The notes: a model not told the origin generated them from the letters alone. A stretch of 64,000 nucleotides of DNA from Gigantopelta aegis (GCF_016097555.1 NC_054701.1:1960091-2024090); one strand, 5' to 3'; positions 47,569 through 59,549 are shown, counted from the stretch's first letter. A program made the numbers and translations.

Positions 47569-48552
47569 TTTTATTACATACCCATTAAATCTTACTATAT
47601 AAATACAGCTCTGAATACAAGAATTGAATACAACTTTCTGTATTCAACTCCAACTGCCGGAACTATACCGTATTCAACGCTACTATTTATAGCACATGGT
47701 TACCGGGAATGCCCTTCGCGATATATAAACAAAGTTTGTGCTTGGTTTGTTTAAAATGTTATTTTATGGAAAATTTGAACTGAAAACAGACGAAAATGGT
47801 GACAAATATTTACAATATAATGAGCGCGATACCAAAACTTGAGATGGGAACACTACTAACCAACAAGCTTTTAATCCACGATAGTTAAGGTCGACGACAG
47901 TCACTTTTTGGACCCTTGTTTTGGCTTCGTTACATCGTACACAATTCTTATTCTTTTTCAATAAATAAAACATCTCCAACCGTAATTTTGTGATATGATA
48001 TATTTGACAAAAGGTACGTTTTATTTCTTTCATCTTTCAAAACTTCAAATTAATATTTTGTCCAGAATTAGTAGACTAGTCTTTATTTTAATGTGGCACA
48101 GCATTGTAATAGTACAGCTAATTTTGAATTTAAATGACGTCAGTATTCCAATGACGTCACTTTGCATCTCCTTACAATAACCATAAACTGGGTACATGAC
48201 GTTTCCTTTTTGAAAAAATTCCAATGTAAAATTGCTATTGAATTTTTTTATTCTTAACATTACTAATGCACCTGGATGTCTTTGAACAAAATCTTGTGAT
48301 TAAAAAATTGCACCTTTTACGAAATATGGATTTCTAGTGAAATTACGGTAAGATATGCTATATTTATTGTGTAAGAAGCCAAAACAAGGGTGTGAAAAGT
48401 GACTGTCGTCGACTTTAGCAACAATGCCGTCTCCTCACGTAGAAAACTTGAATGAACTGTCAACAGGATTATTCAGTGGAGCGATGATTTATGGAGGCAC
48501 ATTTAATATAAACTTAAACTTTTCAGCAACGAATAATTCCATGAACATCAAT
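47569..48552. other. Unique island inside the 33-bp array, with inverted repeats
   Basis: Holds near-perfect inverted arms of 39 bases at 47891-47929 and 48377-48415 (GTCGACGACAGTCACTTTTT and its complement). Two TGACGTCA motifs lie at about 48134 and 48150. A 52-codon plus-strand frame starts at 48424 (MPSPHVENLNELSTGLFSGA, then GGTFNINLNFS). This may be an inserted MITE-like element carrying a small frame, or the remains of a larger one. Confidence 0.5.
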
Positions 48553-51500
48553 ACATGGTTATTATATTTCTAGGTTGTATTTATTATATGGTTATTATAT
48601 TTCTTAGGTCGTATTTACTAGATGGTTATTATATTTCTAGGTTGTATTTACTAGATGGTTATCATATTTCTAGGTTGTATTTATTAGATGGTTATTATAT
48701 TTCTAGGTTGTATTTACTAGATGGTTATTATATTTCTAGGTTGTATTTACTAGATGGTTATTATATTTCTTAGGTTGTATTTACTAGATGGTTATTATAT
48801 TTCTTACGTTGTTATTATATTTCTTTGGTTGTATTTACTAGATGGTTATCATATTTCTAGGTTGTATTTACTAGATGGTTATCATATTTCTAGGTTGTAT
48901 TTACTAGATGGTTATCATATTTCTTAGGTTGTATTTACTAGATGGTTATTATATTTCTAGGTTGTATTTACTAGATAGTTATCATATTTCTAGGTTGTAT
49001 TTATTAGATGGTTATTATATTTCTAGGTTGTATTTACTAGATAGTTATTATATTTCTTAGGTCGTATTTACTAGATGGTTATTATATTTCTTAGGTTGTA
49101 TTTACTAGATGGTTATTATATTTCTAGGTTGTATTTCTTAGGCTGTTAATATATTTCTTAGGTTGTATTTACTAGATGGTTATTATATTTCTAGGTTGTA
49201 TTTACTAGATGGTTATTATATTTCTAGGTTGTATTTACTAAATGGTTATTATATTTCTTAGGTTGTATTTACTAGATGGTTATTATATTTCTAGGTTGTA
49301 TTTCTTAGGCTGTTAATATATTTCTTAGGTTGTATTTACTAGATGGTTATTATATTTCTAGGTTGTATTTACTAGATGGTTATTATACTTCTAGGTTGTA
49401 TTTACTAGATGGTTATTATATTTCTTTGGTTGTTATTATATTTCTTTAGTTGTATTTACTAGATGGTTATTATATTTCTTAGGTTGTATTTACTAGATGG
49501 TTATTATATTTCTTTGGTTGTTATTATATTTCTTTAGTTGTATTTACTAGATGGTTATTATATTTCTTAGGTTGTATTTACTAGATGGTTATTACATTTC
49601 TTAGGTTGTATTTACTAGATGGTTATTATATTTCTTAGGTTGTATTTACTAGATGGTTATTATATTTCTTAGGTTGTATTTACTAGATGGTTATTACATT
49701 TCTTAGGTTGTTATTATATTTCTTAGGTTGTATTTACTAGATGGTTATTATATTTCTTAGGTTGTATTTACTAGATGGTTATTATATTTCTTTGGTTGTT
49801 ATTATATTTCTTTAGTTGTATTTACTAGATGGTTATTATATTTCTTAGGTTGTATTTACTAGATGGTTATTATATTTCTTAGGTTGTATTTACTAGATGG
49901 TTATTATATTTCTTAGGTCGTATTTATTATATGGTTATTATATTTCTAGGTTGTATTTATTAGATGGTTATTATATTTCTAGGTTGTATTTACTAGATGG
50001 TTATTATATTTCTTAGGTTGTATTTACTAGATGGTTATTATATTTCTTAGGTTGTTATTATATTTCTAGGTTGTATTTACTAGATGGTTATCATATTTCT
50101 AGGTTGTATTTACTAGATGGTTATTATATTTCTAGGTTGTATTTCTTAGGCTGTTAATATATTTCTTAGGTTGTATTTACTAGATGGTTATTATATTTCT
50201 AGGTTGTATTTACTAGATGGTTATCATATTTGTTAGGTTGTATTTACTAGATGGTTATTATACTTCTAGGTTGTATTTACTAGATGGTTATTATATTTCT
50301 AGGTTGTATTTACTAGATGGTTATTATATTTCTAGGTTGTATTTACTAGATGGTTATTATACTTCTAGGTTGTATTTACTAGATGGTTATTATATTTTTT
50401 AAGTTGTATTTACTAGATGGTTATTATATTTCTTAGGTTGTATTTACTAGATGGTTATTATATTTCTTAGGTTGTTATTATATTTCTTTGGTTGTATTTA
50501 CTAGATGGTTATCATATTTCTAGGTTGTATTTACTAGATGGTTATCATATTTCTAGGTTGTATTTACTAGATGGTTATCATATTTCTTAGGTTGTATTTA
50601 CTAGATGGTTATTATATTTCTAGGTTGTATTTACTAGATAGTTATCATATTTCTAGGTTGTATTTATTAGATGGTTATTATATTTCTAGGTTGTATTTAC
50701 TAGATGGTTATTATATTTCTTAGGTCGTATTTACTAGATGGTTATTATATTTCTTAGGTTGTATTTACTAGATGGTTATTATATTTCTAGGTTGTATTTC
50801 TTAGGCTGTTAATATATTTCTTAGGTTGTATTTACTAGATGGTTATTATATTTCTAGGTTGTATTTACTAGATGGTTATTATATTTCTAGGTTGTATTTA
50901 CTAGATGGTTATTATATTTCTTAGGTTGTATTTACTAGATGGTTATTATATTTCTAGGTTGTATTTCTTAGGCTGTTAATATATTTCTTAGGTTGTATTT
51001 ACTAGATGGTTATTATATTTCTAGGTTGTATTTACTAGATGGTTATTATACTTCTAGGTTGTATTTACTAGATGGTTATTATATTTCTTTGGTTGTATTT
51101 ATTAGATGGTTATTATATTTCTAGGTTGTATTTACTAGATGGTTATTATATTTCTTAGGTTGTATTTACTAGATGGTTATTATATTTCTTTGGTTGTTAT
51201 TATATTTCTTTAGTTGTATTTACTAGATGGTTATTATATTTCTTAGGTTGTATTTACTAGATGGTTATTATATTTCTTAGGTTGTATTTACTAGATGGTT
51301 ATTACATTTCTTAGGTTGTTATTATATTTCTTAGGTTGTATTTACTAGATGGTTATTATATTTCTTAGGTTGTATTTACTAGATGGTTATTATATTTCTT
51401 TGGTTGTTATTATATTTCTTTAGTTGTATTTACTAGATGGTTATTATATTTCTTAGGTTGTATTTACTAGATGGTTATTATATTTCTTAGGTTGTTATTA

Positions 51501-52213
51501 TATTTCTTAGGTTGTATTTACTAGATGGTTATTATATTTCTTAGGTTGTATTTACTAGATGGTTATTATATTTCTTAGGTCGTATTTATTATATGGTTAT
51601 TATATTTCTAGGTTGTATTTATTAGATGGTTATTATATTTCTAGGTTGTATTTACTAGATGGTTATTATATTTCTTAGGTTGTATTTACTAGATGGTTAT
51701 TATATTTCTTAGGTTGTTATTATATTTCTAGGTTGTATTTACTAGATGGTTATCATATTTCTAGGTTGTATTTACTAGATGGTTATTATATTTCTAGGTT
51801 GTATTTCTTAGGCTGTTAATATATTTCTTAGGTTGTATTTACTAGATGGTTATTATATTTCTAGGTTGTATTTACTAGATGGTTATCATATTTCTTAGGT
51901 TGTATTTACTAGATGGTTATAAACTTCTAGGTTGTATTTACTAGATGGTTATTATATTTCTAGGTTGTATTTACTAGATGGTTATTATATTTCTAGGTTG
52001 TATTTACTAGATGGTTATTATACTTCTAGGTTGTATTTACTAGATGGTTATTATATTTCTTAGGTTGTATTTACTAGATGGTTATTATATTTCTAGGTTG
52101 TATTTACTGGATGGTTATTATATTTCTAGGTTGTATTTACTAGATGGTTATTATATTTCTAGGTTGTATTTACTAGATGGTTATTATATTTCTTAGGTTG
52201 TATTTACTAGATG
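48553..52213. repeat. Minisatellite, 33-34 bp, main block, about 108 copies
   Basis: Units as at 47132, with variants TTATCATATTTC, TTATTATACTTC, TTTGGTTGTTATTATA and TTCTTAGGCTGTTAATATAT. The last variant recurs at 49136, 49303, 50145, 50802, 50961 and 51804, marking large block duplications of roughly 840 and 1660 bp. On the gene strand the unit is full of stops and copies no exon. Confidence 0.96.
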
Positions 52214-53912
52214 TAGAGGGGATGATTTTCCGTTTCAGATTTTGCCACATTCCATTTCAGATTTTTGCAAATTCTGTTTTTTTTTCCGTTTTTGTGTTCA
52301 ATTAGTGTCATGTTTTATTGTTATAAACTATATACATTTGTTATATTGTTCCAGCTCTGAGCTGGTTTGCTATTGCTATTTTTTTAAATAACTGTAAAAA
52401 TAATTTTTGAAACAAACTTTAAATAAAAAAGAAGTGTATAAACCGCACCACTTGGTTCCCACCTTCATCCGTAAATAAACCGCACCTTTAAGTAAGCCGC
52501 GGTTAAAACAAAGCCACGAACTTAATTACGGTTAATTATTTTTTGTATTTAATAATAATAAAGAGATCCGTTCTCCCTTGAATTCAAACAATAAATAATT
52601 GTTGATTGTGTGGCTTTCAGTTTCATTTCATCTGATGGATTATGGTATGGGTAAGTTTCATTTATAAACAAAACACACCGTTAACAAACCCCGCTATTTT
52701 CACGAAAATATGAACAAGAACTTTGGTAATGTATTGTTCGTAATCTTACATTAGTTGCCAAAAAGTATGTATAAATAAATAAATACATGATAACATTTAC
52801 ATATGATTACAAAGCGTGAACCAAAAAAACAAAGGGGGGGGGGGGGGGGCACACATAAGAATTACTATTTTAGTACTCACTCGATTACACATGTATGTTT
52901 CTCTGTAACCTAACTAGCGTGCTGTGTGCACAAATTACATATTCAAACGAGGTCGGGTCAATCTGGATATAGGCCAGTGGTAGTGAGTGAACCGAAACTA
53001 AACACTGTTCTGTCGATCATTTAAAGTTTCGACATTATTTTATAACTTTAAAAAAATATATATTTGCCTAGAATTATATATTCAGAGCCGGTTTAAGGAT
53101 CCGCGGGGCCTGTAGCACAAATAACAGCTGGGCCCAATTTCCAAGATATATATTTTGCAACCCCCTCGGGGAGAGGGGGAAAATGTACACAATGCCTCAC
53201 CGCGGGAACCCCTGAACCGCAGGGTCTGTAGCACGTGCTACATGTGTTACAATAATAAACCGGTGAGAAAAAAAGTAAAATGCTATTTTTGTGTGCAATT
53301 TAGAAAACAATCGGTTCAGAAATAAATAACATGTAGTAAATTCCGTAGCATGAAAAAAGGCGTTCCACGTGGGACGGACTATAAATGTGAAATGTTTCCG
53401 TACAAGTTAACGAATATGCCCGAAGTTTTACGAAATTACGTTTTCTGGCAAAAGCGTTGTGTAAATTGGCTATGCTTTTGAATCGTAATAAGTATTATTG
53501 AAAAATATCGAAATTGAACGTCCTAGAAATCTTATTATATAATCAACATTCTAAAATGGTATTAATAAATGTTTATTTTTATATTTCAAGTTAAATTTCA
53601 CTATGTAAAGTTACACAGGTAAACAGTCACATGCTTTGTTGCAAGCTTACGGCAATTAAGCGTAACTTCCGAGAATTAACGGTTCTGAAAATATTTAGGC
53701 ATACAATACACTCCATGAAAGTTCGCATACCAAAACACTATGTGTATATTATCAATATTGAATCTTAAAACTACTAAAAATATTTATTATGGTGATTGAA
53801 CCAGAAATACAACTTTTGAAGGTTATTTTTTTAAAATTGCAAATTCTGTTTCAGTTACTAAATTCCGTGATTCCGTCCGTTTTTCCGTGATCGCGGAAAA
53901 TCATCCCCTCTA
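52214..53912. mobile_element. 1.7-kb TIR element (hAT-like ends) inserted in the minisatellite
   Basis: Starts TAGAGGGGATGATTTTCCG and ends CGGAAAATCATCCCCTCTA, a 19-bp perfect inverted pair. It is flanked by TAGATG at 52208-52213 and 53913-53918, which is array sequence, so removing the element with one copy of TAGATG restores a normal unit. The YARNG-like end (TAGAG) fits hAT; a 6-bp duplication fits the less common hAT groups, with Dada as an alternative. No transposase frame is visible, so it is non-autonomous. Inside is a G-run near 52835 and a nested GC-rich repeat at about 53090-53240. Confidence 0.85.
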
Positions 53913-54318
53913 TAGATGGTTATTATATTTCTTAGGTTGTATTTACTAGATGGTTATTATATTTCTTAGGTTGTATTTACTAGATGGTTATTATATTTCT
54001 AGGTTGTATTTACTAGATGGTTATTATATTTCTAGGTTGTATTTACTAGATGGTTATTATATTTCTAGGTTGTATTTACTAGATGGTTATTATACTTCTA
54101 GGTTGTATTTACTAGATGGTTATTATACTTCTAGGCTGTATTTACTAGATGGTTATTATATTTCTAGGTTGTATTTACTAGATGGTTATTATATTTCTAG
54201 GTTGTATTTACTAGATGGTTATTATATTTCTAGGTTGTATTTACTAGATGGTTATTATACTTCTAGGTTGTATTTACTAGATGGTTATTGTATTTCTTAG
54301 GTTGAATTTATTAGATGG
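53913..54318. repeat. Minisatellite, 33-34 bp, third block
   Basis: About 12 units continuing the array beyond the inserted TIR element. It ends about 180 bases before the end of exon 3. Confidence 0.95.
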
Positions 54319-54496
54319 ATATTATTCCTTTAAAACATACCATTTCATACAGTTGTGAGTTAATCCAAGTAAGATTTTTCTAAAAAAAAATTACAAATCA
54401 CAATGTCAGATGATCAAACTAATAATTTACTGTTAAAAAAATTAAAATAGTGATATTCTTGCCAAGTTAAAGGTATGAAATGAAAATGGTGCAAAC

Positions 54497-54703
54497 CTTG
54501 AGATTATAAACGGTTGAGAAAGTTTTTCCGCAGTGTGTACAGTCGAGCATGGATGGATTTATGTGAACCTTGGCATGCATGGTCAGCTCACAGGACAGTT
54601 TGAAGGATTTGCCGCACGTCTCACAAACAAACGGACGATCGTCTGAGTGGCTGGCGATGTGGATGTCTAGTCGGGCCGCCATCAGGGTTTCATAGCCACA
54701 AAC
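54497..54703 (-). CDS. BTB-ZF exon 3 (fingers 2-4)
   Basis: The exon follows TTTCACTTCCAG and reads VCGYETLMAARLDIHIASHS, then DDRPFVCETCGKSFKLSCEL, TMHAKVHINPSMLDCTHCGK and TFSTVYNLK. Its first two residues (VC) finish the CKVC knuckle of finger 2 begun in exon 2, giving exact C-x2-C-x12-H-x3-H spacing. Finger 3 is CETC...HAKVH. Finger 4 (CTHC) is completed by exon 4. It is 69 codons, phase 0 at both ends. Donor CTCAAG before GTTTGC. Confidence 0.94.
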
Positions 54704-54957
54704 CTGGAAGTGAAACATTCAACATGCAGTGAAAATAAACATCAGAAGCAAATAATATCACTGAACACAAAATGGTAAACAACTCTAATAAAATGACGGT
54801 GATCCCCAGTGTCGTGATAAACAAAGAGACGAGAAATTAATTAAAAACATGTATCATAAATTCTCACTGCACAGATGCCAGCAACAGGAAATGGGGTGAG
54901 TGCATACTGGTAACCTCTAGAGTTGGGAGGCCAAGTACAGCTTTGCTTGCAATTCAA

Positions 54958-57633
54958 CATGTGTACATTGTATGATGAGTTGGATCGTAAGGATACAAAC
55001 CTTGCACGTGTATATTGTATGACGAGTTGGATCGTAAGGATACAAACCGTACACGTGTATATTGTATGACGAGTTGGATCGTAAGGATACAAACCCTGCA
55101 CGTGTATACTGTATGACGAGTTGGGTCGTAAGGATACAAACCTTGCACATGTATATTGTATGACGAGTTGGACCGTAAGGATACAAACTTGCACATGTAT
55201 ATTGTATGACGTGTTGGATCGAAAGGATACAAACCTTGCACGTGTATATTGTACGAGTTGGGTCGTAAGGATACAAACCTTGCACATTTATATTGTATGA
55301 GTTGGATCGTAAGGATACAAACCTTACACATGTATATTGTACGACGTGTTGGATCATAAGGATACAAACCTTGCACGTGTATATTGTATGACGAGTTGGA
55401 TCGTAAGGATACAAACCTTGCACATGTATATTGTATGACGAGTTGGATCGTAAGGATACAAACCTTACATGTGTATATTTTACGTGTTGGACCGTAAGGA
55501 TACAAACCTTGCACGTGTACATTGTATGACGAGTTGGATCGTAAGGATACAAACCGTATACGTGTATATTGTACGTGTTGGACCGTAAGGATACAAACCT
55601 TACACATGTATATTGTACGACGTGTTGGATCGTAAGGATACAAACCTTGCACGTGTATATTATACGACGTGTTGGATCGTAAGGATACAAACCTTGCACG
55701 TGTATATTGTATGACGAGTTGGATCGTAAGGATACAAACCTTGCACATGTATATTGTATGACGAGTTGGATCGTAAGGATACAAACCTTACATGTGTATA
55801 TTTTACGTGTTGGACCGTAAGGATACAAACCTTGCACGTGTACATTGTATGACGAGTTGGATCGTAAGGATACAAACCTTGCACGTGTATATTATACGAC
55901 ATGTTGGATCGTAAGGATACAAACCTTGCACGTGTATATTGTATGACGAGTTGGATCGTAAGGATACAAACCTTGCACATGTATATTGTATGACGAGTTG
56001 GATCGTAAGGATACAAACCTTACATGTGTATATTTTACGTGTTGGACCGTAAGGATACAAACCTTGCACGTGTACATTGTATGACGAGTTGGACCGTAAG
56101 GATACAAACCTTGCACGTGTATATTATACGACGTGTTGGATCGTAAGGATACAAACCTTGCACGTGTATATTGTATGACGAGTTGGATCGTAAGGATACA
56201 AACCTTGCACGTGTATATTGTATGACGAGTTGGATCGTAAGGATACAAACCGTATACGTGTATATTGTACGTGTTGGACCGTAAGGATACAAACCTTGCA
56301 CGTGTATATTGTATGACGAGTTGGATCGTAAGGATACAAACCTTACACATGCATATTGTACGTGTTGGATCGTAAGGATACAAACCTTGCACATGTACAT
56401 TGTACGACGAGTTGGACCGTAAGAATACAAACCTTGCACGTGTATATTGTATGACGAGTTGGATCGTAAGGATACAAACCTTACACATGCATATTGTACA
56501 ACGTGTTGGATCGTAAGGATACAAACCTTGCACGTGTATATTGTATGACGTGTTGGATCGAAAGGATATAAACCTTGTACGTTTATATTGTATGAGTTGG
56601 ATCGTAAGCATACAAACCTTGTATGTGTATATTGTATGTGTTGAGTCGTAAGGATACAAACCTTGGACGTGTATATTGCACGACGTGTTGGGTCGTAAGG
56701 ATACAAACCTTGCACATGTATATTGTACGAGTTGGGTCGTAAGGATAGAAACCTTGCACGTGTATATTGTATGACGTGTTGGATCGTAAGGATACAAAAC
56801 GTGTACGTGTATATTGTATGACGAGTTGGGTCGTAAGGATACAAACCTTGCATGTGTATATTGTATGATGTGTTGGATCGTAAGGATACAAACATTGCAC
56901 GTGTACATTGTATGAAGAGTTTGATCATACAGATAGAAACCTTGCACGTGTATATTGTATGACGTGTTGGATCGTACAGATACAAACCTTGCACGTGTAT
57001 ATTGTATGACGAGTTGGATCGTACGGATACAAACCTTGCACGTGTATATTGTACGAAGTGTTGGATCTTACGGATACAAACCTTGCACGTGTATATTGTA
57101 TGACGAGTTGGATCGTACGGATACAAACTTTGCACGTGTATATTGTACGAAGTGTTGGATCATACGGATACAAACCTTGCACGTGTATATTGTACGAAGT
57201 GTTGGATGTTATGGATACAAACCTTGTACGAGTATATTGTATGATATGTTGGATCATAAGGATACAAACCTTAGACGTGTATATTGTATGACGTGTTAGG
57301 TTGCAAGGATACAAACCTTGCACATGTATATTGTACGAGTTGGGTCGTAAGGATACAAACCTTGCACATGTATATTGTATGACATGTTGGATCGAAAGGA
57401 TACAAACCTTGTACGTTTATATTGTATGACGTGTTGGGTCGTAAGGATACAAACCTTGCACGTGTATATTGTATGATGTGTTGGATCATAAGGATACAAA
57501 CCTTGCACGTGTATATTGTATGATGTGTTGGATCATAAGGATACAAACATTGCACGTGTATATTGTACGACGTGTTGGAGCGTAAGGATACAAACCTTGC
57601 ACGTGTATATTGTATGACGAGTTGGATCGTAAG
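54958..57633. repeat. Splice-donor minisatellite, 47 bp x about 57, seeded at BTB-ZF exon 2
   Basis: On the gene strand each unit is TCCTTACGATCCAACTCGTC, ATACAATATACACGTGCAAG and GTTTGTA. About 40 of 47 bases are the end of exon 2 and the rest is its donor (AAG before GTTTGT). The first unit in transcription order (57596-57633) is the exon end itself. Units are 41-47 bp. As 47 is not a multiple of three, each further donor changes the frame. Open frames over 300 codons run through it in several frames (YPYDPTRHTIYTCKVC...) and are repeats only. Confidence 0.96.
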
Positions 57634-57912
57634 GAATGTCGTGTTTGGAATGTTTGTGCATCTCCAGAGCTTTGAAGTTAACAGCGAAATGGTTGCAAAA
57701 TTCACACTCAAATGTTTCTGACGTTGATTTCTTCATTCTTCTCTGTATTTTTCTCACAGTCAGTTTCTTTTTTCTCTTCTTCGTGGTCTTCCCTTCATCC
57801 TCTTTCTTCACTTTCACATCTTCGGATATTGTAAACTTTAACTTTTTACATTTTGTTAGTGATGATTTACTCATTATACTTTCATCAGGTGCTACTTCCA
57901 TCTTTTGTTTTC
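57596..57912 (-). CDS. BTB-ZF exon 2 (basic linker, finger 1, start of finger 2)
   Basis: The exon follows TTATTTACAG. It reads (R)KQKMEVAPDESIMSKSSL, a Lys-rich stretch (KKRKKKLTVRKIQRRMKKS) that is a likely nuclear localisation signal, then finger 1 (ECEFCNHFAVNFKALEMHKH...H). The end DIPYDPTRHTIYTCK carries the first Cys of finger 2. Length 317 bases, phase 1 in, phase 0 out. VKVKKEDE is a possible SUMO site. Its last 40 bases are the seed of the minisatellite. Confidence 0.92.
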
Positions 57913-58259
57913 CTGTAAATAACCACAATGACAATAACATGATAAATGATAAAATAAATGAGTTTGTAGTAGTTTGAAGTCAATATTAAAAGGGTACTAA
58001 GAGTTTGAGGTTGCTAAAATAGACAATGAATTAATCTACTCAATTGTACATGTAATACATCTGGGTCATAAAACTACTGAAATGTTTCAAATATAGAGCA
58101 TTGTATCAATAAACTAGCGATTCCCTTTGATCCAAATTATACAAAATACATATATGTAAAATTTTATATGTGAAATTACTGAAATAAAAGTTTTTGAAAT
58201 AAAATATCAAGTTATATATAAAAAAAAATTCAACACACAATATTTGGTTTTCCACTTAC
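57913..58259. other. BTB-ZF intron 1 (first coding intron)
   Basis: A 347-base AT-rich intron from GTAAGT to TTATTTACAG on the minus strand. No repeat is seen. Confidence 0.9.
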
Positions 58260-59336
58260 TTTTATTAGACTTTTTCTTGCCTTGTTCGACCAATATTTGT
58301 TCTTTTTCTTCACCTGCGAGACTCTGCTCAGAACATAGGTTTTTGTCACCTGTGGAGTTTTCCCTTGTACATTTTCTCTGCGCAGTTTTCGTCTTTTCTT
58401 CTTTCAAAGCAACATACTTAGCTGAGGCCCGCCGCGCCCGCTCGCTCCTTCTTACAGGTGACACACTGCTCGAAGACTTGGACCCTGTCGGCAGCACACA
58501 GCCCAGAGATAAACCGTCTCTGTGAGAACCGTCTCGGTTAGTACCGTCTCGGTCAGTACCGTCGAACACTGCACTGTTGTCTGCAACGTCTTGATTACCA
58601 GATCCTTCTGTCTCTACTGACATTCCCACATCCTTGTGCTTGCTACTAATACTAGTGTACTGGTCCACATCTGCTACACTGCCATTATTGTCTTCAAGAT
58701 GATTCACAGAATCAAAATTCACAGCACCATCATTTCTCATCATATCAGTGATAAGGTTTTCATTAGATGTATTGTTTTTACCAGCTGCAATAAGAGTTGT
58801 AAGCCTGCCACCAACAGAATGCATATTTTCTTCATCTACCTCACGCATTCCACTAACAAAAACACTGCCATTTTGAGATGACTCAGTACTGCTTTTAACA
58901 TCCATAGTTGCTGCTTTCAATTGACTAGAAACAAATTCATTACAAAGGGTAACTGCTTCTTCTATACATAACTTTTTAAACAGTTTAAGATATGCGTCAA
59001 TATTTTCAGGGGTTAAAACTAATCGACCTGTGTAGAAAAATTCTGTCAACTCTTTCAGTTGTATCAAAGTAACTTCAGGAACTTCAAAGATCAACTTCTT
59101 TTTCTTGTGTGCTGGTTTCTGGAGAAGCCACTGCTGGAAGAACGTACTGCAGGCTGCGAACACGAGACTGTGCACGAACACAAAACCGTCCTTGGCTTGT
59201 AGAGAAACATCACAAAGTTTTTGCGACTGCTGCAACTCGTACAATGTGTGCAGGACGTTATCACAAAACCCTGTGGCTGTGTACGCTATAGCTTTCTTCT
59301 CTTCCACGGCCATCAGCTAATGCATGGCAGGCAATT
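58260..59336 (-). CDS. BTB-ZF exon 1 coding: BTB/POZ domain and linker
   Basis: First coding exon of a nuclear BTB-C2H2 protein (891 residues over eight exons; sequence-specific DNA-binding regulator by family). The coding part starts at ATG 59313-59311; 59336-59314 is 5' UTR after the acceptor TATTTTCAG, so a non-coding exon lies further upstream. Residues about 12-125 are a BTB/POZ domain: LCDVSLQAKDGFVFVHSLVF, AACSTFFQQW, a Lys-rich loop, LIQLKELTEFFYTGRLVLTP and IDAYLKLFKKLCIEEAVTLC. The rest is an acidic, Ser/Asn-rich linker with a DGTDRDGTNRDGSHRDG repeat and a basic end. Donor AAAA before GTAAGT, phase 1. I cannot assign a vertebrate ZBTB orthologue. Confidence 0.93.
59320..59328 (-). 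promoter_or_regulatory. Minimal uORF just before the BTB-ZF start
   Basis: On the minus strand ATG-CAT-TAG lies directly upstream, followed by CTG and the coding ATG. This is a two-codon upstream frame ending four bases before the main start. Such minimal uORFs usually reduce or condition translation; effect here is inferred. Confidence 0.5.
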
Positions 59337-59549
59337 CTGAAAATACATCACATTGTCAGAATTTACTAACATGTAATATAAGTTTAAAGGACATTATAAC
59401 AAAAGTTTTAAACACCGTGGCGTATACATATAGGCTTAACTTTCCCCTTTACCATCTTCATTGTGTATCAATATACAGCCAAGCAATGTTGTGTCAAAAT
59501 CGTGGGGACCACATAAAAATATAAATTTTATCAATCTTTGTAATCATAT
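59337..59549. other. 5' side intron of BTB-ZF
   Basis: Presumed intron upstream of the first coding exon. AT-rich, no recognised feature. The promoter and the first non-coding exon could not be placed. Confidence 0.5.

Noticed and set aside
54841-57711. Minus-strand frames up to 366 codons (YDPTRHTIYTCKVC repeats)
   Set aside because: They look like multi-finger zinc proteins because each unit copies half a finger, but no unit has the histidine half. They are array sequence.
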